From assembly GCA_003024985.2 (NCBI GenBank), contig PXIH01S0013338.1: a DNA stretch of 10,244 nt; one strand, written 5' to 3'. The notes under the pieces are model-generated. The model saw nothing but the letters and a program-made list of their open reading frames with translations. It ran no database searches and was not told the DNA's origin. The DNA comes from Euperipatoides rowelli (Eukaryota > Onychophora > Udeonychophora > Euonychophora > Peripatopsidae). The position numbers and the translations under genes were made by a program. Shown in pieces: positions 6,445-10,244 of the stretch (its first letter is position 1; the number at the start of each line of letters is the position of its first letter).

Positions 6445-7030
6445 GTAGGCCATTTCTTGAGAAACTTTAATTTTTGCACGTCAATATTTATAATTGTTAT
6501 ATGGAATTCTGTTTTAAAAGTAATTTATATGGATAGTTTAATCATGGCGGTATGAAAAATTAGCACTTTTCTTATTAAATGAGAACAAGTTTCACTTTGT
6601 GAGCCATTTAATATGAACGACTACCATGAATGACCAACGTTCTTTATTTTGGAATAATTGAGCATTCATCATAAAAAGGCACTTGGCCTAGTGTTGTGGA
6701 TAAGTTGTAAAATTATTTTTAGAAGGAAACTATATTTGAATAAATAAATATTGTTATAAGTGAAACCTGCAATGAATTCAATTTGATAGTTTTTTGTTTT
6801 GTTTTGTTGTTTTGCTTCCTTAAAATTCATATACAGTGGCTTGGAAAGATTTATGTTTTGATAAATAAGATAGCACTTAAAATTCTTAAAAGTAGCCATA
6901 AGCCTTGGTGGATAAATTAGCAAAAGATCTTTAAAAAAAAATCTACATTTGCCTTTTTTTTTAATTGATGAGGTGACATTTGAAATAATTTAAACACAAT
7001 TTGCATAATACAACTCGTATAAATATAACT
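6445..7030. other. AT-rich stretch with short simple repeats
   Basis: It contains a GTTTT repeat (about 6790-6815) and poly-T and poly-A runs (about 6931, 6954). No gene is visible. The only possible element signal is the Tc1-like motif at 6832-6848. Confidence 0.5.
6832..6848 (+). mobile_element. possible Tc1/mariner-type terminal motif
   Basis: TACAGTGGCTTGGAAAG resembles the TACAGTGCCTTGCGAAAG ends of many Tc1-like transposons, including the TA target. No matching opposite end or transposase is seen downstream, so at best it is a solitary truncated end. Confidence 0.25.
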
Positions 7031-7185
7031 TATTTTATAATTTTGGTGGTACTGCATGTACTTCGTTAGTAGCCTACTCACTGAGAAATATGCAGCCCCT
7101 CTACCTGTTTTTGTAAAAATTAAAATGTATAATACTGGTGGCCTCCTAATTTTTTAATAACTGAATATAGTTTTCTTACTGGTCC

Positions 7186-7265
7186 TATATAGGCCTATAT
7201 ACATTTTGTTCTTATGCAGTGTATAGCCTATTTACAGCATATACTGCTATTGTATAGGCCTACAT
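7186..7265. repeat. cluster of TAGGCCTA-type motifs
   Basis: A perfect 16-bp palindrome TATATAGGCCTATATA (7186-7201) is followed by TATAGCCTATT (about 7223) and TATAGGCCTACATT (about 7254). The origin is unknown; the motif is scattered across the window in single copies. Confidence 0.5.
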
Positions 7266-7269
7266 TATA

Positions 7270-7493
7270 TAAAACCATTGAAAATTGGGAAAAATTCTCT
7301 CACTGATAGTCTCATCATACTTCCATCAGATGGGAGTGAATGATTGGGAGATGTTGTACAAATTTACACCCACTAATGTAATTGCAGTCAAGTTATTTTA
7401 AACATCATAATTACCCATTATAATACTGTTTTTTTTTATTTAATCACAGTGCACACACTCATACTTTTGCTGTGGGTTACTCAAATTTACTGA
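7270..7493. other. AT-rich stretch without recognisable gene
   Basis: I see no coding signal or repeat here apart from a short poly-T run near 7430. Confidence 0.5.
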
Positions 7494-7533
7494 GGGCTAC
7501 TACTTTGCCATTTCTAGTAGCCCACTGGGCTAC
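7494..7533. other. compound hairpin with repeated GGGCTAC
   Basis: GGGCTACTA (7494-7502) pairs perfectly with TAGTAGCCC (7515-7523) across a 12-base loop. A second GGGCTAC (7527-7533) can instead pair with TAGCCC to form a tight hairpin with loop ACT, so two structures compete. A 101-codon frame over it (7472-7777) opens with GTG and is low complexity downstream; I do not regard it as a gene. Confidence 0.5.
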
Positions 7534-7640
7534 AGATGAAAAATATAAAAGTCAAGCAATAGATACACATGCACAGTTTAAATTCTATACAATTAGAGAT
7601 AACTTACCCTTAAAAGATCATCAACACTTTCCTGATCCTG

Positions 7641-7668
7641 CAAAAACAAACAAACAAACAAATAAATA
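7641..7668. repeat. CAAA microsatellite
   Basis: Four to five CAAA units grade into AATAAAT. Confidence 0.8.
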
Positions 7669-7779
7669 TTATGATGCAAATACAATATCTCTATATAATA
7701 AGTTTTCTATTTTAATATTTATGTTAATTAAAATAGATAAAGTAAACATGACATTGCCATCTCATCTTAGCCTCTAGAC

Positions 7780-8031
7780 CAGTGAGTCCCAATCTGTGGT
7801 TGATAGCTTTATTATGGAGCAATAATAATAATAGTAGAGAAACCATCCATATGTGGTTCCATATGGATGGTTCCTCTACTATTTGACATGCTATGACACT
7901 TCTTGATCATTTGATATGGTGTGAGCCATATCTTTGTTTCATTATTTATTAATTTTATTTAATTGGTGGCACTCGAATAGATTTAATTTCGTTCAAGTGG
8001 TACTTGGATTCAAAAAAATTGGGAACTATGG
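7780..8031. mobile_element. 252-bp hAT-like MITE
   Basis: The left end CAGTGAGTCCCAATCTGTGG and the right end, CAAGTGGTACTTGGATTC followed by AAAAAAATTGGGAACTATGG, show the paired hAT pattern: CAGTGGTTCCCAA... and AGGTGGTACTTGG...TTGGGAACCACTG. The flanking 8-mers ctctagac (7772-7779) and ctatggac (8032-8039) agree at 6 of 8 bases, as expected of an aged hAT target-site duplication. There is no transposase, so it needed one in trans. Inside are a 24-bp hairpin (7830-7883) and a 7-bp GATATGG/CCATATC stem (7913-7932). Confidence 0.7.
7830..7883. repeat. 24-bp-stem hairpin inside the MITE
   Basis: The arms 7830-7853 and 7860-7883 (core AACCATCCATATG with CATATGGATGGTT) pair over 24 positions with a single A/C mismatch, around the 6-base loop TGGTTC. 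Confidence 0.9.
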
Positions 8032-8092
8032 CTATGGACGTAAGACATTTTTGTTGTAAATTATTTATAGTACTTTATATATTAAGTTCCAA

Positions 8093-8115
8093 TTAGCACT
8101 TGAAAAAAGTGCTAA
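8093..8115. other. perfect 9-bp hairpin
   Basis: TTAGCACTT pairs with AAGTGCTAA around the loop GAAAA. It lies about 60 bases beyond the MITE. No function is evident. Confidence 0.5.
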
Positions 8116-9723
8116 ATATTACTGAAATTCAGACTCAGCGATTCAAAACTCAAAGTAGGTGATTGCAAAGTATAACTATTTTATAAGTTTGGCATGTATG
8201 CACAAAATTTGGTGATTTAAGCTTTAAATGAACATACATCATGTTAAAAAAAAGTTTTCGATGAATAAATTATAAGTATTAATCCTCTAATAAAATAAAT
8301 AGTTTTATTATTAAATTATAATGAGCCAACCATGTTTCTAGTGACAATCCCATTTTAAAAGTAGAGTCCCGGTGTCCCCAGAGAATGCGTTGTGACATGA
8401 TATTGTCCCGTTTTTCAAAAATTAGCATATTTTCACAGTACTAATTTAACTATTTTTTAGAATTAATTTAGCCATTAGACAAACAAACAAAAATTATACA
8501 GTATAAATCTAAAACGACACATTCACATACATGGAAAAATAATGCAATTGTCCATATGAATTGGTAATAATTTCTTGCTGAATTACTCTAATTTCTCACA
8601 AAATTACTGTGCATGTGAAATGCTAGCATTAAACTTGCACATTGCACAGGAACATTCGTTGAGTGCGTTCAATAGACTTTAAAAGTACAATCACTTCGAT
8701 AAAGAGAATTTGTAGATTTTTGTAAAATTAACAATTCTCGAGAAATTCAAACTTTTTTTTTATTAAAATTATTATTAGATTATTTGATTATTATTAATAA
8801 AGACATAAAGAAGTAGGCTATTTTTAATTATGTTAACCAATATCATTATTATACTGTATCTTGTTATTTCCAACTATTTTCATTTTTCACATATTCATGC
8901 ACCAAATATTTTGTTGTTCTCCCCCCCCCCCATTAATAATCAAGTGATTGTCTTGTTTAATAATTTTAAATTTATGGGTTCCTACCATAGTCCAGTGACA
9001 TTTTTTCAATAATTACAGTTGACAATGTATGTCTGTCTTTTAATTGTGTGTACCTGACTGCAGAAGTCAACACGATCTTAGGGAAATATATCCGTTTTTT
9101 ACACAATGAACAATCATTACATAGAAGTATGAACATTTAGTTATTGATAAAAAGGTAAATCTATGTTCAGCGCAGCAAAAATTTAAAAATAAATATCATC
9201 TCAGCCCATTCCTTTACTTGATTTTATTTTAACATAATACAGTATATAACAACATATTTTTATAAGCTATTATTAAACTTTCAAATAAAGCATTTACATA
9301 AATTAATGTATTATTTTTTTTTATTTTTTTAATTTCATAAAAATCTATAAATATCATTCAAGTTTTAATAAAATTAAAACAGTTAAAAAAATTCAAAGAA
9401 ATCACTTAATCTTTAAATTTGATCTGGCTTGTACTGTCATTTTTTTTAAAAGTAAGAAATGGTTTTTGTTTTTAGTTTAAAAATGCTACAGGATTAAAAT
9501 GAAAAAGTTACGTCTATCTATAGATATCAATAAATGAAATATTTTTTCTTTCTTATTTTTCTAAGCATAGAGACTTTTATGCATAATTCGAAAATTCAAA
9601 TTATCTTCAGGGATGTATTTAATTTCCATTTAATTATTTTTCAAATTTGCTTACATTTAATGACTATTTTATCACTTCTATTATTGTTTTTTTATTATTA
9701 TTATTATTCCTCTCTAAAAGAAC
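8116..9723. other. long AT-rich stretch without recognisable gene
   Basis: It holds only simple-sequence features: CAAA runs near 8480, an 11-base C run in a CTCC...CATT context (about 8920-8931), poly-T and A/T runs (8753, 9311-9330), and a TTA repeat (about 9687-9708). A GC-richer patch at 8363-8415 (GTCCCGGTGTCCCC and TTGTCCCGTTTTTC) may be a transposon scrap but is not assignable. Open frames at 8830-9012 and 9534-9743 are hydrophobic low-complexity noise. Confidence 0.55.
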
Positions 9724-9798
9724 TTAATCATGACAGAAAATAAATTTCTTAATCATGACAGAAAATAAATTTTTTAATCATGACAGAAAATAAATTTC
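9724..9798. repeat. 3 x 25-bp tandem repeat
   Basis: The unit TTAATCATGACAGAAAATAA plus ATTTC occurs at 9724-9748, 9749-9773 and 9774-9798. Only one base differs (the last C is T in the second copy). Each unit contains TGACAG, the core recognised by TALE homeodomain proteins (Meis/TGIF), and an AATAAA-like string. The near-identity means it is recent. A regulatory role is only an inference. Confidence 0.95.
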
Positions 9799-10003
9799 TA
9801 TCAGATTATATTTTCAAGACTTTCACAAATTGGAATAATTATTACGGAGGGAATACTTATCACAAGATATTCTGTGTAGATTTTTATTTTTCCATTATGT
9901 GCAAAAACATTGAAATTTGCAAGCCTCTAGTAGATGTTTTCTAAGTACTAGGCCATATTTTTAATAGTAATCTAGATATGTTATTCTAATACTTTAATGA
10001 AAA

Positions 10004-10034
10004 GCCCGTTGAGAGTGGAAATACAACGGGCCCT
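10004..10034 (+). other. GC-rich hairpin followed by CTAG (possible Helitron-like 3' end)
   Basis: GCCCGTTG (10004-10011) pairs perfectly with CAACGGGC (10024-10031) around a 12-base loop, and CTAG follows within the next bases. Helitrons end with a GC-rich hairpin a few bases before CTRR. However, the loop is longer and the hairpin-to-CTAG gap shorter than usual, and the base after CTAG is C rather than T. No upstream Helitron sequence is recognised. Confidence 0.25.
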
Positions 10035-10120
10035 AGCTAAAACTAAAATTTATACATACAGTATGTCTGAAGCAGAATAATAATACTTCTAAATAATAAT
10101 AAGACAATGATGGCAATAAT

Positions 10121-10237
10121 TTGTTCACCAACCCCCATATTATCCCCCTCCCCCACAACTAACCTTCTCTCCTCCTCTCCCTTGTTCCAGAATCATATCT
10201 AAATGCTGAAAGATTTCCCCCAGAATTAAGAAACTAA
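10121..10237 (+). other. polypyrimidine tract and possible splice acceptor
   Basis: A long C/T-rich tract (10121-10188; CTTCTCTCCTCCTCTCCC in the middle) ends in TTGTTCCAG (AG at 10189-10190), a strong 3' splice-site sequence. In one frame, 14 codons follow (SYLNAERFPPELRN) before TAA at 10235-10237. If real, it is the end of a gene whose other exons lie elsewhere. The peptide is too short to judge, and the window ends 7 bases later. Confidence 0.25.
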
Positions 10238-10244
10238 CAGCACT

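Noticed and set aside
7472-7777. 101-codon plus-strand ORF
   Set aside because: It opens with GTG, starts inside the GGGCTAC hairpin region, crosses a CAAA microsatellite, and becomes low complexity.
8093-8115. Bacterial-style intrinsic terminator
   Set aside because: The sequence context is eukaryotic, there is no T-run immediately after the stem, and there is no gene upstream.
10000-10045. Hammerhead ribozyme
   Set aside because: The hairpin and a nearby GAAA-like string were considered, but the CTGATGA core is missing.

Overview
The window looks like intergenic or intronic DNA from an animal nuclear genome. It is very AT-rich (about 30% GC by eye), full of A/T homopolymers, and has no long open reading frame. 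Its recognisable content is decayed eukaryotic transposable elements, microsatellites and hairpins. There is no sign of bacterial gene organisation: no dense ORFs, ribosome binding sites or operons. The hAT-type ends, a tRNA-derived SINE remnant, an RTE-like (craniofacial development protein 2-like) endonuclease fragment, and scattered TAGGCCTA and TACAGTA motifs fit an invertebrate or a non-mammalian vertebrate. The sequence does not let me name a species or phylum.

Layout. Positions 1-104 are the right end of a hAT-like transposon that starts outside the window, followed by a minus-strand tRNA-like SINE remnant (about 150-222). 240-1860 is mostly featureless, except for a nested stem-loop (1113-1151) and a minus-strand coding-like stretch (1540-1680). 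1865-1952 is a short GTGGCGG-based repeat. 2424-2980 is a non-autonomous hAT-like element with a perfect internal 88-bp tandem duplication, lying between two diverged direct repeats (2335-2397 and 3057-3119). 3212-3280 is a possible last exon.

3746-4129 holds a broken RTE-like endonuclease, and 4699-4887 probably holds the linker that follows it in such elements. Between them is about 570 bp that does not fit the element; it contains a 53-codon open frame (4120-4281), a purine/pyrimidine mirror tract (4431-4467) and a possible exon behind it (4470-4562). 5491-5550 is a strong 60-nt hairpin. 6091-6402 is a TC-rich microsatellite. 7186-7265 carries TAGGCCTA motifs. 7494-7533 is a compound hairpin. 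7780-8031 is a 252-bp hAT-like MITE with a long central hairpin. 9724-9798 is a 3 x 25-bp tandem repeat. 10004-10034 is a hairpin ending in CTAG, and 10121-10190 is a strong polypyrimidine tract with a possible splice acceptor.

No complete gene is supported, and no host pathway can be reconstructed. The coding-like pieces are old transposon debris or isolated candidate exons, and the exons are all low confidence. I found no convincing new biological system. The best leads are the hairpins, the recent 88-bp duplication, the candidate exons and the over-represented TAC(A/G)GTA motif.
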